Assembly (NCBI RefSeq): GCF_000306765.2
Contig: NC_017941.2
Span: 1,054,001 to 1,118,000 of the forward strand
Length of the DNA: 64,000 bases
Reading direction: 5' to 3'
Source: Haloferax mediterranei ATCC 33500
GTDB taxonomy: Archaea > Halobacteriota > Halobacteria > Halobacteriales > Haloferacaceae
Both the position numbers and the translations under genes were made by a program. The stretch's first letter is position 1. Every line of letters starts with the position of its first letter. This document shows positions 42,403 through 51,077 of this stretch, in pieces. The notes under the pieces are model-generated. The model saw nothing but the letters and a program-made list of their open reading frames with translations. It had not been told where the DNA came from and ran no database searches.

Positions 42403-43479
42403 TCAGTCGGCGTTGGTCGCCGCGCGATGGAACGGCTGCCGGGAGATGACCTCCCGCATCTCCGCGAGCGAGTCGGACCCAGCATCGTTCATCGCGGTGA
42501 CGACAGCGAACACCTCTTGGCGCGATACCTTGACGCCCTCGCCCGTCACCGCGTGTTCGGGGTTGGCAACGAGTTCGCGGAGGGTTCCGACCGCGAGGAG
42601 GAACGGAATCGCCCACGCGGCGAGCGTGTTACCCTCGCGGAGGGGAACCGTCTCCAGATACGTCTGTGCGTCGTCGAGGAACGACTTGGCGTGGGTTGCG
42701 GTTCGCTGCACAACCGATGCCGTCTGGTCGTTGTGTTCTGGATTGATGACTTCCTCTTGTGGGACGCCAACGTCTTCGAGCCATTCTGCGGGAAGGTAGA
42801 CGTTGTTTTCCGATGTGTAATCGTCGTGTACGTCCTTTGCGATGTTCACGAGTTGGAGGAGCAGTCCGAACTCCTCGGCGGTGTCGTAGAGGAGCGAGCG
42901 TCGCTCGCTGTCGACGTTCCCCCGCGTCACGAGGTTCGTGATGAGGTTGCCGACGGTCCCGGCAGCGTAGTAGCAGTACTCTTCGAGTTCTTCACGTGAC
43001 TGGATGCGAAGACCGCCCGTCTTCGAGTAGCGTTCGACGAACATCGCCATTCCCGAAACCAGTTCCCGAACCGGCGGCGTAACCGCCTCGCGGACATCGG
43101 TCGGGAGGGCTTCGAACGTCCGGAAGACGCGGGTGGTGTTGGCGACGACCATCCAGTCGTCGGACTGTTCGTCCTCTGGAGGGAGATGCGGCTGCACCGC
43201 AGTAACGAATTCCTCGACGTTGGTGTCGTCGTCGGGGTCGAGTGCGCAGTCGTAGAGTCGGAGGAGGCGGGCCTGCTCGTCGGAGGCGATAGATGACGAA
43301 TCCTCGACGGTGTCGGCGATTCGACAGAGGAGATAGCCGATACAGATGTGAGATGCCATCGGTTCGTCGAGGACATCCACAGTGAGGGCGAAGGTGCGGG
43401 AGACCCCCTGAACTGCATCGTGACACCAATCGAGGTCGTCATCAGTTGCCGGTGGCCGGGCATCGGCGTGTCGAGACAT
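42403..43479 (-). CDS. Squalene synthase (presqualene/squalene type)
   Basis: 358 aa. Joins two farnesyl diphosphates to make squalene for haloarchaeal neutral lipids. First Asp-rich motif DTVED at 56-60, second DVHDD at 216-220. The YCYYAAGTVGNLIT segment (about 168-181) is the squalene-synthase form, as opposed to the phytoene synthase form. QGVSRTFALTVDVL is the opening signature. Full length. Confidence 0.92.
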   Translation of the reverse strand: MSRHADARPPATDDDLDWCHDAVQGVSRTFALTVDVLDEPMASHICIGYLLCRIADTVEDSSSIASDEQARLLRLYDCALDPDDDTNVEEFVTAVQPHLPPEDEQSDDWMVVANTTRVFRTFEALPTDVREAVTPPVRELVSGMAMFVERYSKTGGLRIQSREELEEYCYYAAGTVGNLITNLVTRGNVDSERRSLLYDTAEEFGLLLQLVNIAKDVHDDYTSENNVYLPAEWLEDVGVPQEEVINPEHNDQTASVVQRTATHAKSFLDDAQTYLETVPLREGNTLAAWAIPFLLAVGTLRELVANPEHAVTGEGVKVSRQEVFAVVTAMNDAGSDSLAEMREVISRQPFHRAATNAD

Positions 43480-43507
43480 TCGAGCGTACCGGTATTATGG
43501 AAGGGGG

Positions 43508-43560
43508 GATAAAAAGTCTCGTGGGGTACACCTCGAAACGCCGCAGGAGAAAATCATAAG
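43508..43560. promoter_or_regulatory. Divergent promoters for squalene synthase and acyl-CoA dehydrogenase
   Basis: ataaaaa (43509-43515; minus-strand TTTTTAT) lies 30-36 bp from the squalene synthase start. On the plus strand atcataag (43553-43560) is 24-31 bp before the dehydrogenase ATG at 43584. Both distances fit leaderless haloarchaeal promoters. Confidence 0.55.
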
Positions 43561-43583
43561 CATAGTCAATGAAAGAACCAGGT

Positions 43584-44726
43584 ATGGACTTTGCGCTCAC
43601 TGCGGAGCAAAAACAAATCAAGGATATGGTTTCAGAGTTCGTCGACGAGGAGGTCAAGCCTCGTGCGGCGGAAATCGACGAAACCGACGAGTTCCCCGCG
43701 GACCTCGTCCGCGAGATGGGCGAACTCGGGTTGATGGGCATGCCGTTCCCCGAGAAGTACGGCGGTGCTGGACTCGACTATCACTCCTACGCCATCGGGC
43801 TCGAAGAGATTTCTCGCGGCTCCGGCGGTCTCGGAACCATCGTCGCGGCGCACACGAGCCTCGCGGGCAACATGCTCTACGAGTTCGGCAACGAAGACCA
43901 GAAACAGACGTACCTCACGCCAGTCAACGAAGGAACCGACATCGGCGCGTTCGCACTCTCCGAACCGGGCGCGGGCAGTGACGTTCCCGCGATGGAGACG
44001 ACCGCGGTGAAAGACGGCGATGAGTACGTCGTCAACGGGGGCAAGCTCTGGATTTCGAACGGCTCCGTCGCTGACACCGTCATCGTCTTCGCCAAGACCG
44101 ACCCCGACGCAGGGAACAAGGGTATCTCCTCGTTCGTCGTCCGGCCCGAGGAAGACGACGGATTCATCGTCGAAGGAACGGAGCACAAACTCGGCGACAA
44201 AGGCTGTCCGACCGCCGAACTCCGCTTCGACGACATGCGCATCCCTGCAGACCGCCTTCTCGGCGACGAGGGAGACGGGTTCGTGCAAGCGCTGAAGACG
44301 CTCAACGGTGGGCGAATCACCATCGCGGCGCGCTCCATCGGTATTGCACGCGCGGCCCTCGACGACGCCGTGAAGTACGCCGGCGAGCGCGAGCAGTTCG
44401 ACCAGCCTATCGGCGACTTCCAGGCAATCAAGCACAAACTCGCCGACATGGACACGAAGGTGCAGGCGGCGAAGCTTCTCATGCACAAGGCCGCGGACCT
44501 GAAGATTCGCGACGAGACGTTCATCAAGGAGGCCGCACAGGCGAAACTCTACGCCAGCGAGATTAGCCGCGAAGTCGCCAACGAGGGCATCCAGATTCAC
44601 GGCGGCTACGGCTACACCAAGGACTTCGCGGCCGAGCGCTACTACCGTGACGCAAAGCTCAACGAAATCTACGAGGGCACGAGCGAGATTCTCCGCAACA
44701 CCATCGGGGACTGGTTACAGAAGTAA
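43584..44726 (+). CDS. Acyl-CoA dehydrogenase
   Basis: 380-aa flavoenzyme. GAFALSEPGAGSDV is the first family signature and QFDQPIGDFQAIKHKLADM the second. The catalytic base is E364 in IYEGTSEIL. The ATG at 43584 (MDFALTAEQKQIKDMV) is preferred over one five codons upstream. Electrons should pass to an electron-transfer flavoprotein, not encoded here. Chain-length preference cannot be read. Confidence 0.95.
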   Translation: MDFALTAEQKQIKDMVSEFVDEEVKPRAAEIDETDEFPADLVREMGELGLMGMPFPEKYGGAGLDYHSYAIGLEEISRGSGGLGTIVAAHTSLAGNMLYEFGNEDQKQTYLTPVNEGTDIGAFALSEPGAGSDVPAMETTAVKDGDEYVVNGGKLWISNGSVADTVIVFAKTDPDAGNKGISSFVVRPEEDDGFIVEGTEHKLGDKGCPTAELRFDDMRIPADRLLGDEGDGFVQALKTLNGGRITIAARSIGIARAALDDAVKYAGEREQFDQPIGDFQAIKHKLADMDTKVQAAKLLMHKAADLKIRDETFIKEAAQAKLYASEISREVANEGIQIHGGYGYTKDFAAERYYRDAKLNEIYEGTSEILRNTIGDWLQK

Positions 44727-44732
44727 GCGTCG

Positions 44733-45047
44733 TCAGTCGAGGGGTCGGTCGCCCGCGTCGGTCGTCCGTCTCTCGTTATTTTCCACGCGTTCTGTGAGCC
44801 ACGCGTAGTACGATTCGACCCGGCTTGCTCCTGCATCGGTGAGTCCGTACACGTCGTGTATCCCTTCGGTTCGCCGTTCGAGGTGGCCCGCATCCACGAG
44901 CGCGTCGAGCGTCGCGTAGAACGACTGTGGGTCGATACGGACGTCGTAGTAGCGCTCTAATCGCGTCTTTACCTTCTGTCCCCGGAGTTCACCCGCATCG
45001 TAGAGGATGGCGCAGAGGTCGCGCCGACGGCCGCTCTGAAACCACAT
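44733..45047 (-). CDS. PadR-like winged-helix regulator
   Basis: 104 aa from MWFQSGRRRDLCAILYDAGELRGQKVKTRLERYY. The HTH contains the PQSFYATLDALVDAGHLERRTEGIHDVYGLTDAG pattern of PadR proteins (recognition helix with FY..L..L...G.L). It is followed by a dimerising helix (RVESYYAWLTERVENN). It ends 6 bp from the acyl-CoA dehydrogenase stop, convergent. The ATG at 45047 was chosen over 45074. Confidence 0.85.
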   Translation of the reverse strand: MWFQSGRRRDLCAILYDAGELRGQKVKTRLERYYDVRIDPQSFYATLDALVDAGHLERRTEGIHDVYGLTDAGASRVESYYAWLTERVENNERRTTDAGDRPLD

Positions 45048-45161
45048 ACCTCCTGTTCCTCGAAGGAGGGACACGTCACTTTCGTTCTAAATCTGGGACT
45101 CGTACAATCGGTCCTCGATAGAACCGGTACATTAGACACACCCCGGTTCTTAGCGACGGCT

Positions 45162-45437
45162 ATGAGTGAGCAGGAGGCGACTGCTGACGGCATCACCGCG
45201 CGGTACTACGTCACCGATTCCGAACGCGTCCTCGAATTCGACCGCGAGGGCCGAACCGCCGCCGTGGCACAGAACATCGACGGCTATGCGATGCTGAAAG
45301 TACGACCGACCGTCGACGGCGACGAGTTAGAACGCTACTACGGTTTCGACATGGCGCTCGACCACGCCGCAGAACTTCTCGATGTCTCGCCGCACGACCT
45401 CCCGATTCCGGAGGATGCGGCGGACATGGGGATGTAA
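45162..45437 (+). CDS. Conserved haloarchaeal protein (DUF7111-like)
   Basis: 91 aa. A beta-strand-rich first half (ITARYYVTDSERVLEFDREGRTAAVAQNIDGYAMLKVRP) is followed by ELERYYGFDMALDHAAELLDVSPHDLPIPEDAADMGM. The clear start and acid-rich composition support it. No function known to me. Confidence 0.75.
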   Translation: MSEQEATADGITARYYVTDSERVLEFDREGRTAAVAQNIDGYAMLKVRPTVDGDELERYYGFDMALDHAAELLDVSPHDLPIPEDAADMGM

Positions 45438-45474
45438 GCCGACTCGAAACGCGTTTTAGACGGGTAACCGCGAC

Positions 45475-46146
45475 TTAGCCCCAGTAGAATCGCGGCCCTA
45501 AGAACAGATAGCCGAGTGCCAAGAACAGCAGTCCAAACGCGAATCCCTCGCCGAGATTCCCTGAGAGGACGATAGCGAGTCCTTGCACGACGCCCATCAC
45601 GAGCGCATCCTGTGCGTGGAGGTCAGGGTACGTCACATCAGAGAGCATCAGCGCAGCCATGACCGCCGAGAGAACAACGAGCAGCATCGGGTCGACGAAC
45701 CCGACCAGAACGCCGGCGGAGAGGATGGTGGCCGCAAGCGTCGTCGGAACGCCGACCGTCTCGTCGCTCCCGCTGTCGTAGGCCGTGTAGAGTGCCAAGC
45801 GAATGACGGCCGCCGCTACAAACAGCGCCGCAACGGCGACACCGGCGACGACTCGAAGTCGGTCGAAGCCCCACATTTCGCGGACGACAGAGACGACAAG
45901 GAGCGCCGGGGCGACGCCGAACGAAGCCACGTCCGCGAGAGAGTCGAGATACGGACCTGCGTCGGTCCCGCCGTAGCGTCGGGCGATGACGCCGTCGAGA
46001 CCGTCGGCCATCGCAGCGAGGAGAATCGCCTTGGCCGCGAGGCGAACATCAATTGCGGTCAGGACCGCAGCGACGAACCCGAGTGCCGCATTTCCGGCAG
46101 TAACCACGTCGGCGGGGCCTAACCGACCGACGAATCGGGGTTTCAT
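45475..46146 (-). CDS. pssA: Archaetidylserine synthase of the protein-sorting (archaeosortase) system
   Basis: 223 aa with the CDP-alcohol phosphatidyltransferase core MADGLDGVIARRYGG and GPYLDSLADVASFGVAPA, typical of phosphatidylserine synthase class II. About eight helices. In Haloferax, PssA works with PssD and archaeosortase ArtA in lipid-anchoring PGF-CTERM proteins; the btuF product in this window carries that tail. The start MKPRFVGRLGPADVVTAGNAALGF (46146) is better than one 27 codons upstream. Confidence 0.88.
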   Translation of the reverse strand: MKPRFVGRLGPADVVTAGNAALGFVAAVLTAIDVRLAAKAILLAAMADGLDGVIARRYGGTDAGPYLDSLADVASFGVAPALLVVSVVREMWGFDRLRVVAGVAVAALFVAAAVIRLALYTAYDSGSDETVGVPTTLAATILSAGVLVGFVDPMLLVVLSAVMAALMLSDVTYPDLHAQDALVMGVVQGLAIVLSGNLGEGFAFGLLFLALGYLFLGPRFYWG

Positions 46147-46254
46147 ACCGATGCGATTGCGTACCTGCCCTTTCGCTCTTACGTTCTTCCTGCCTCCCGC
46201 GGGTTCGGCGGACGAACCATGCGACATATATCGGTCGCGTCCCGAGGGGCGGGT

Positions 46255-46701
46255 ATGCGAGACGATGGGTCCTCAGACGGTCGTCAGACGCGGCGTCGAT
46301 TCCTTGCGGCGACCGGGACGGTGGTGACTGCGAGCCTTTCCGGCTGTTCGACCTCGCTGGCGTCCGGTGACGATTTCGACGTCGGAATGACCGCCACCGC
46401 GTTCGACCCGCCGACCGTGACCGTCGAAGTCGGTGACGAAGTCGTGTGGCGAAACACGAGTTCGCGCGGCCACACGGTCACCGCCTACGAGGGCACCCTC
46501 CCCGAGGGTGCCGAGTTCTTCGCCAGTGGCGGCTTCGAAGACGAAGAAACCGCCCGCAACGCGTACTCGAACTCCCTCGGTGGACTCATCAAAGGGCGCG
46601 AGACCTACAGCCACACCTTCGAGGTCGCCGGCGAGTACGAGTATCTCTGTATCCCGCACGAACAGCAGGGCATGGTCGGTACGATTGTCGTCGAGGAGTA
46701 G
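46255..46701 (+). CDS. Halocyanin (blue copper lipoprotein)
   Basis: 148 aa. The Tat motif RRRF (13-16) is followed by a lipobox ending at C31 (ASLSGC). The cupredoxin domain has ligands H73 (RGHTVTA), C132, H135 and M140 (YLCIPHEQQGM). A loop insert (about 80-112) separates the first ligand from the rest. The ATG at 46255 places the arginine motif correctly; the upstream ATG would put it 25 residues in. Paralogue of the halocyanin at 18985-19485. Confidence 0.94.
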   Translation: MRDDGSSDGRQTRRRFLAATGTVVTASLSGCSTSLASGDDFDVGMTATAFDPPTVTVEVGDEVVWRNTSSRGHTVTAYEGTLPEGAEFFASGGFEDEETARNAYSNSLGGLIKGRETYSHTFEVAGEYEYLCIPHEQQGMVGTIVVEE

Positions 46702-46875
46702 TCGAATCCGGCCACGTTCTTCGTTCGAACCGCCGTCTTGAGCTTCGTGCGTCGGTTCCGGCTTCGACGGGCCGAAGACAGCGCTGTTTGAGACGCGGTG
46801 TTGCCACTTGTAGGCTTGCAGTGACGTGAAAAAGTCGAAATCGAAAGTCGAAGTCAGACCGTCGGTGTGACGGGC

Positions 46876-47532
46876 TTACGCTTCGTCTTCGTCGACGTCG
46901 ACTGCAACGTCTTCTTCGTCGACGCTGACGGCGGCTTCCTCTTCCGCCTCGATCTCTTCGGGGCGGGCTTCGAGGGAGAACTTCTTGACCTCGACGCGGC
47001 GCAGGGGGTAAATCTGCTTCGCATCGCCGTAGATGGCCGACGAGAGGCGGCCCTCGACGACGCTCTCGGTGAGCGAGTCGTAGGTGTGGCCGGTGATAGC
47101 CTCTTGGGTGAGGTCGATCATAATGCGGCGGATTTCGTGTTCTTGGCTGCGGTCTGCCTTCTTCGTGGTGAAGGCGACAGGCTGGAGCTGAACACGGTGG
47201 TCGTCCTTCGTCACGGCGGTGACGTTGGCTTCGACCTTCGAGGCACCGCGGCGGACGAGGCTGCGGAGGTAGTCTCGGGTCAGCTCCTGCTGGACAAACT
47301 CAGTGTAGGCGGAGTCGCCGCCGACGTCGTTCACCTTGAACGTGAGCTTGACGTTGTTCGCACCCTGGTCGTTGTTGAGTTCGCCAAGGGTGGATTCGAC
47401 GGTGCGGCCGTAGACCTTCTCGGGTTCGTCGGCGAAGGTTGCGCCGAGTTCCTTACGGTCGAAATTCTCGGGAGCGATGACCGTGTACCATCGCTTTCCG
47501 CGCTTCTGCTTAGAGACGGATCGTTCACTCAT
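46876..47532 (-). CDS. rps3ae: Ribosomal protein eS1 (S3Ae)
   Basis: 218 aa. Small-subunit protein near the mRNA exit. The opening KQKRGKRWYTVIAPENFDRKELGATFADEPEKVYGRTVESTLGEL and the central HEIRRIMIDLTQEAITGHTYDSL are family signatures. It ends in a very acidic tail typical of haloarchaea. Last gene of rps15-recJ-pcc1-rps3ae; its start overlaps the pcc1 stop. Confidence 0.97.
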   Translation of the reverse strand: MSERSVSKQKRGKRWYTVIAPENFDRKELGATFADEPEKVYGRTVESTLGELNNDQGANNVKLTFKVNDVGGDSAYTEFVQQELTRDYLRSLVRRGASKVEANVTAVTKDDHRVQLQPVAFTTKKADRSQEHEIRRIMIDLTQEAITGHTYDSLTESVVEGRLSSAIYGDAKQIYPLRRVEVKKFSLEARPEEIEAEEEAAVSVDEEDVAVDVDEDEA

Positions 47533-47767
47533 GGTTAGTGTCTGTGTGCGTTCGTGTTGCTTCGATGACGGTCTGTGCGACCGTCACGTTGACGACGTAA
47601 TCATCGACCGTGGAGTGAAGCCCCCCGGTCGAATCGCGTTCGATTGTCGTGACAAGTTCGTCCCCCTCGACTGTCGTGTGCATCGAGTCCGTGTTGTCCG
47701 GGGTGAGTGCCGCAGCGACGACGCTCGGGTCGTCGTGCGTGGTCCGCAGGGTCGCACGCCGAGTCAT
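47525..47767 (-). CDS. pcc1: KEOPS complex subunit Pcc1
   Basis: 80 aa. The dimerising subunit of KEOPS, which makes the t6A modification on ANN-decoding tRNAs. The strand-helix pattern (VEGDELVTTIERDSTGGLHSTVDDYVVNVTVAQTVIEA) matches Pcc1. It overlaps both neighbours, and the rps15-recJ-pcc1-rps3ae order is widespread in euryarchaea. Confidence 0.88.
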   Translation of the reverse strand: MTRRATLRTTHDDPSVVAAALTPDNTDSMHTTVEGDELVTTIERDSTGGLHSTVDDYVVNVTVAQTVIEATRTHTDTNHE

Positions 47768-48885
47768 CGGCGTACCTCCCTGACGGCCGCGATGACATCT
47801 TTCGACTCCACTGCGGGGTCGAAGGTCATCGTCGCTTCCTCGGCTGAGCCGGTTGCAGACGCATCGTCAAGTTCGGTCGCGGCCGCGGCCAGTTGCTCGT
47901 CAAGTCCGGCTGGACCGGTCGAGACGAGCGCCGCAGCACCGACACCGACCGCAAGAACGGTTGGTTCTGGCGACCGGAAGTCGCGGGCGAGACGCGCGAC
48001 GGTCGCGAGTCTCCCGGGCGACGACAGGTCACACGAGAGCGCATAGAGACTCTCATAGCGGCCGGTGGTCGCCTCTCGGAGTGTTGCGTGAGTCGATTGC
48101 GCGTGCTTGCGCCACGCGTCCAGCGCCGAGTCACGAACGTCGTGACCGAGCGCCAGTGCGATTGCGACACCGGGCGTCTCCCGAACGGTTGCATCGAGCA
48201 CGTCGGCAAATCCGCCGACGGTCGCAAACAAGCCGTTCGGGGTCGCGTCCGGATGAAGGACGCGCTCAACCGTCGTTACCGCCCGCGGGGTTGCCTCGCC
48301 GGTCGTCGCCTCGATAGCGACGAGGGAGGCAACCCGCCGGTGCGCATCAGCGTCGAGCTCAGCCGGAAGCGCCAGTTCGGCAAGTGCCGCCTGTGCGCGT
48401 TCTCTGTCGGCCGAAAACGGTGTGTGGACGAGCGTCGAGTGCGCCAACCCATCGGCGAGGTCGCCCGTCGGGACGGCCACACCGGGTCGGGAGTCGACGC
48501 CCGCGTCGGTCGCCGCCTCAACGAGTTCGGTCTCGCCCTCCGGAGAGACACCGGCGGCGTGGAGACCGGCCAGTGTGACCACCGGGTCGGGGTCGACACC
48601 GAGTTCGCGGACGACGGAACCGGCGTCACGCGGGTCGAGTTCGAGGTCTGCATCGGCGTCCGACAACCCCACGACGGCCGCGACGTCGTCGTTCGCGGCG
48701 GTGTCTGGAGCGTCGGTCGCCCGAATACGGAAGGGGACGTCGAGTGTCCTGAGCGCCCGCCCGATGACACCTGCGGCGGCGACAGCGGCACCGCTGGTGT
48801 GCACGCGGAGACGAACGAATGTCGCCTCGCGGAGCGTCGCGGCGGCGTCGGCGGCGGGTGTCTGTTCGGCGGGGCTCACGGACAT
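47764..48885 (-). CDS. RecJ/Cdc45-like DHH-superfamily protein, catalytic motifs degenerate
   Basis: 373 aa. Position between rps15 and pcc1 is the normal place for an archaeal RecJ-like (GAN/Cdc45-related) gene. The fold is hinted by the N-terminal HTSGAAVAAAGVIGRALRTLDVPF and the alternating strands. However, no DHH triad or other Asp/His cluster of active RecJ enzymes is visible; GHDVRD is the nearest. It may therefore be a structural partner of the replication helicase rather than a nuclease. Starts 4 bp after rps15. Confidence 0.75.
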   Translation of the reverse strand: MSVSPAEQTPAADAAATLREATFVRLRVHTSGAAVAAAGVIGRALRTLDVPFRIRATDAPDTAANDDVAAVVGLSDADADLELDPRDAGSVVRELGVDPDPVVTLAGLHAAGVSPEGETELVEAATDAGVDSRPGVAVPTGDLADGLAHSTLVHTPFSADRERAQAALAELALPAELDADAHRRVASLVAIEATTGEATPRAVTTVERVLHPDATPNGLFATVGGFADVLDATVRETPGVAIALALGHDVRDSALDAWRKHAQSTHATLREATTGRYESLYALSCDLSSPGRLATVARLARDFRSPEPTVLAVGVGAAALVSTGPAGLDEQLAAAATELDDASATGSAEEATMTFDPAVESKDVIAAVREVRR

Positions 48886-48889
48886 CTAA

Positions 48890-49357
48890 TTACTTTTCGA
48901 GGAGTTCGACGGCGACGTCGTAGCTGTACGTGAAGTCTTCGTCGAGCTTGTTCCCTTGGTAGTAGGAAACAAGACGGCGAATCTTCGACTCCGTGTTCTG
49001 GAGCGCACGACGGTTGGACTTGTCCTGCTGGTTTTCTTCCATGTGCTCGCGGAGGCGAACGGCGCGCTCCATGAGGTTACGGAGGTCCTCGGGGAGGTCG
49101 GACGCGGCGTCGTTCTCTTCGAGGATGGTGGTGACCTTCTTGCCCGTGGCGAGTTTGACGTCCGGAATCGGAACGCCCTTGACGCCTTCGTCGCGCAGTG
49201 CAAGGCCAATCTGGCTGGGGTCGTTGCCCTGTTCAGCAAGTTCGACGACGCGCGCTTCGATGTCTGCTGCGTCGACGTCACTCCACTCCGGTGCTTCGTC
49301 TGCCACCGGCTTGTCCGAGCTGGACGAGCCACGGCGGCGGGTGTGCATTCGTGCCAT
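48890..49357 (-). CDS. rps15: Ribosomal protein uS15
   Basis: 155 aa from MARMHTRRRGSSSSDKPVADEAPEW. The archaeal N-extension (IEARVVELAEQGNDPSQIGLALRDEGVKGVPIPDVKLATGKKVTTI) is followed by the S15 core (DLRNLMERAVRLREHMEENQQDKSNRRALQNTESKIRRLVSYY). First gene of its operon. The longer frame upstream is not supported. Confidence 0.96.
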   Translation of the reverse strand: MARMHTRRRGSSSSDKPVADEAPEWSDVDAADIEARVVELAEQGNDPSQIGLALRDEGVKGVPIPDVKLATGKKVTTILEENDAASDLPEDLRNLMERAVRLREHMEENQQDKSNRRALQNTESKIRRLVSYYQGNKLDEDFTYSYDVAVELLEK

Positions 49358-49583
49358 TGTTGCGGGTTGGAACCGCACTGACCGCAGAAACGAGTACCCC
49401 GTAGTCGCATTGACGACTACTGGGGCACTACCGCAATCCCAAGCCCGCAAACGCGGGCACGTCAGATTTGCGGCCGTGCTAGATTCCCATCGACATCTGC
49501 ACGCGCGCCGGGTTAAACCGTTTCGACTCGCGGCGCATGAGAATCGAAGGGCTTCTAAATGGGTGGCGGCTATCAGTGGGTGC

Positions 49584-49655
49584 GGGCTCGTAGATCAGGG
49601 GTAGATCACTCCCTTGGCATGGGAGAGGCCCCGGGTTCAAATCCCGGCGAGTCCA
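49584..49655 (+). tRNA. tRNA-Ala (anticodon GGC)
   Basis: Acceptor gggctcg pairs with cgagtcc. The D-arm has gatcaggggtagatc. Anticodon stem ctccc/gggag encloses loop ttggcat (GGC). T-arm ccggg ttcaaat cccgg; discriminator a. No intron; no CCA encoded. A TATA-like ttctaaat is about 30 bp upstream. Identical to the copy at 50454. Confidence 0.95.
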
Positions 49656-50038
49656 CTCACTTCCTTTCGGTCGTTTCACTCCCTCTAGTCGTTCGTGGAC
49701 TCGCCGACGTCACGTTCGCTCCGCTCACGTGACTCCCGGCGAGTCCACTATTCTCCGCGACACTACCCAACGAGCAGTGGCTCTGTCAAGAGCCCTGCGA
49801 GTCCATACTGTGTCGCGTGAAATCGTGCCTGTTCGAGACGGGATTTGAACCGCACGAGCGACCGTAGGGAGCGAGTCAAGTTCAAATCCCGTGAACTCCG
49901 TTCACGGCCCACGCAAACCTTCGTTTGCTCACTCCCGGCGAGTTCACTCACTTCCTTTCGGTCGTTTCACTCCCTTCAGTCGTTCGTGGACTCGCCGATG
50001 TCACGCTCGCGCTGCTCGCGTGACTCCCGGCGAGTCCG
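49656..50038. repeat. Repeats ending in the tRNA-Ala 3' sequence (units A-B-A')
   Basis: After the tRNA come unit A (49656-49747), unit B (49748-49946) and a second A (49947-50038). Each ends with cccggcgagtcca or a near match, the last 13 nt of the tRNA. Unit B also carries gggatttgaac and, about 40 nt on, its reverse complement gttcaaatccc, i.e. T-arm sequence in both orientations. No coding features. Confidence 0.88.
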
Positions 50039-50097
50039 GCAAACGCCCTCGGTATCGGTGGGCGCGAAGCAAACTGGTTCTAATCCACCTCGTGAGT

Positions 50098-50307
50098 TTA
50101 CGCCTCGTCTTCAGCGACGCCGATGTCCTTCGCCGCGAGGTCGGTCACGTGCTGGACGATTTCAGGATCGACCTGCGCGATATCGTCCCCGTCGTGTTGC
50201 TGGTCGTTGTGTCGCTGAACCGCCTCGGGAAGGTCGGAAAGCGGCACACGAGTCGTCGTATCGCACACGTCACACACCACTGGAACTTCGAGGGCGTTGT
50301 CCGTCAT
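50098..50307 (-). CDS. Small protein with CxxC, unknown
   Basis: 69 aa: MTDNALEVPVVCDVCDTTTRVPLSDLPEAVQRHN, then a very acidic helical tail. One CDVC pair looks like half a zinc ribbon; H in RHNDQQHDGDD might complete a site. It is the only gene between the two tRNA-Ala copies. Function unknown. Confidence 0.65.
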   Translation of the reverse strand: MTDNALEVPVVCDVCDTTTRVPLSDLPEAVQRHNDQQHDGDDIAQVDPEIVQHVTDLAAKDIGVAEDEA

Positions 50308-50453
50308 ACCACCCAGTTCGGCGAGCGACTGAAAAATACGGTCGGTTCGCTCTTCGCGTCCAGCGTGCGATGCGCTTCACGCGATCACCCCACAGCCGTC
50401 AAACGATTCGAAGCCCTTATTTATTCGACCGGGAAATGATTGGATGCGTTTGA

Positions 50454-50525
50454 GGGCTCGTAGATCAGGGGTAGATCACTCCCTTGGCATGGGAGAGGCC
50501 CCGGGTTCAAATCCCGGCGAGTCCA
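50454..50525 (+). tRNA. tRNA-Ala (anticodon GGC), second copy
   Basis: The 72-nt sequence is identical to 49584-49655. A TATA-like ttatttatt lies about 30 bp upstream (around 50417-50425), different from the first copy's promoter. So each copy has its own control region. Confidence 0.95.
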
Positions 50526-51010
50526 CTATTCTCCGCGACACCACCCGACGAGCAGTGGCTCCGGTAGGAGTCCTGCGAGGCCAACCGGTGTCGCGTGAAA
50601 TCGTGCCTGTTCGAGACGGGATTTGAACCGCACGAGCGACCGTAGGGAGCGAGTCAAGTTCAAATCCCGTGAACTTCGTTCACGACCCTCGCAAACCTTC
50701 GGTTTGCTCAGTCCCGGCGAGTCCACTCACTTCCTTTCGGTCGTTTCACTCCCTCCAGTCGTTCGTGGACTCGCCGACGTCACGTTCGCTCCGCTCACGT
50801 GACTCCCGGCGAGTCCACTATTCTCCGCGACACCACCCGACGAGCAGTGACTCCGGTAGGAGTCCTGCGAGGCCAACCGGTGTCGCGCGAAATCATGCCT
50901 GTTCGAGACGGGATTTGAGCAGCGAGCAAATCTCTGATTTGCGAGTGGGTTCAAATCCCGTGAACCCCGTTCACGGCCTTCGCAAACCTTCGGTTTGCTC
51001 ACATTCGGCA
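50526..51010. repeat. Repeats ending in the tRNA-Ala 3' sequence (units B-A-B'')
   Basis: B (50526-50725), A (50726-50817) and a decayed B'' (50818-51010) follow the second tRNA-Ala. The cccggcgagtcca end is at 50713-50725 and 50805-50817; in B'' the end has decayed. B is nearly identical to the unit at 49748-49946. The remaining gap to 51077 shows nothing more. Confidence 0.88.
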
Positions 51011-51077
51011 GCACACTTCTTCTCGGGTATGTTCCGCTGTATCTGCTGTTCGGGTGTGTGATTCACGGCTGTCCGGG

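Noticed and set aside
45475..46227. Start of pssA 27 codons upstream
   Set aside because: The upstream part is basic and disordered and overlaps the 5' region of the divergent halocyanin gene; MKPRF leads directly into the first helix.
49680..51010. Short open frames across the tRNA-Ala repeats
   Set aside because: They arise from the repeated units and share peptide fragments such as SRDLNLTRSLRSLVRFKS because the DNA is duplicated; no start signals or protein-like composition.
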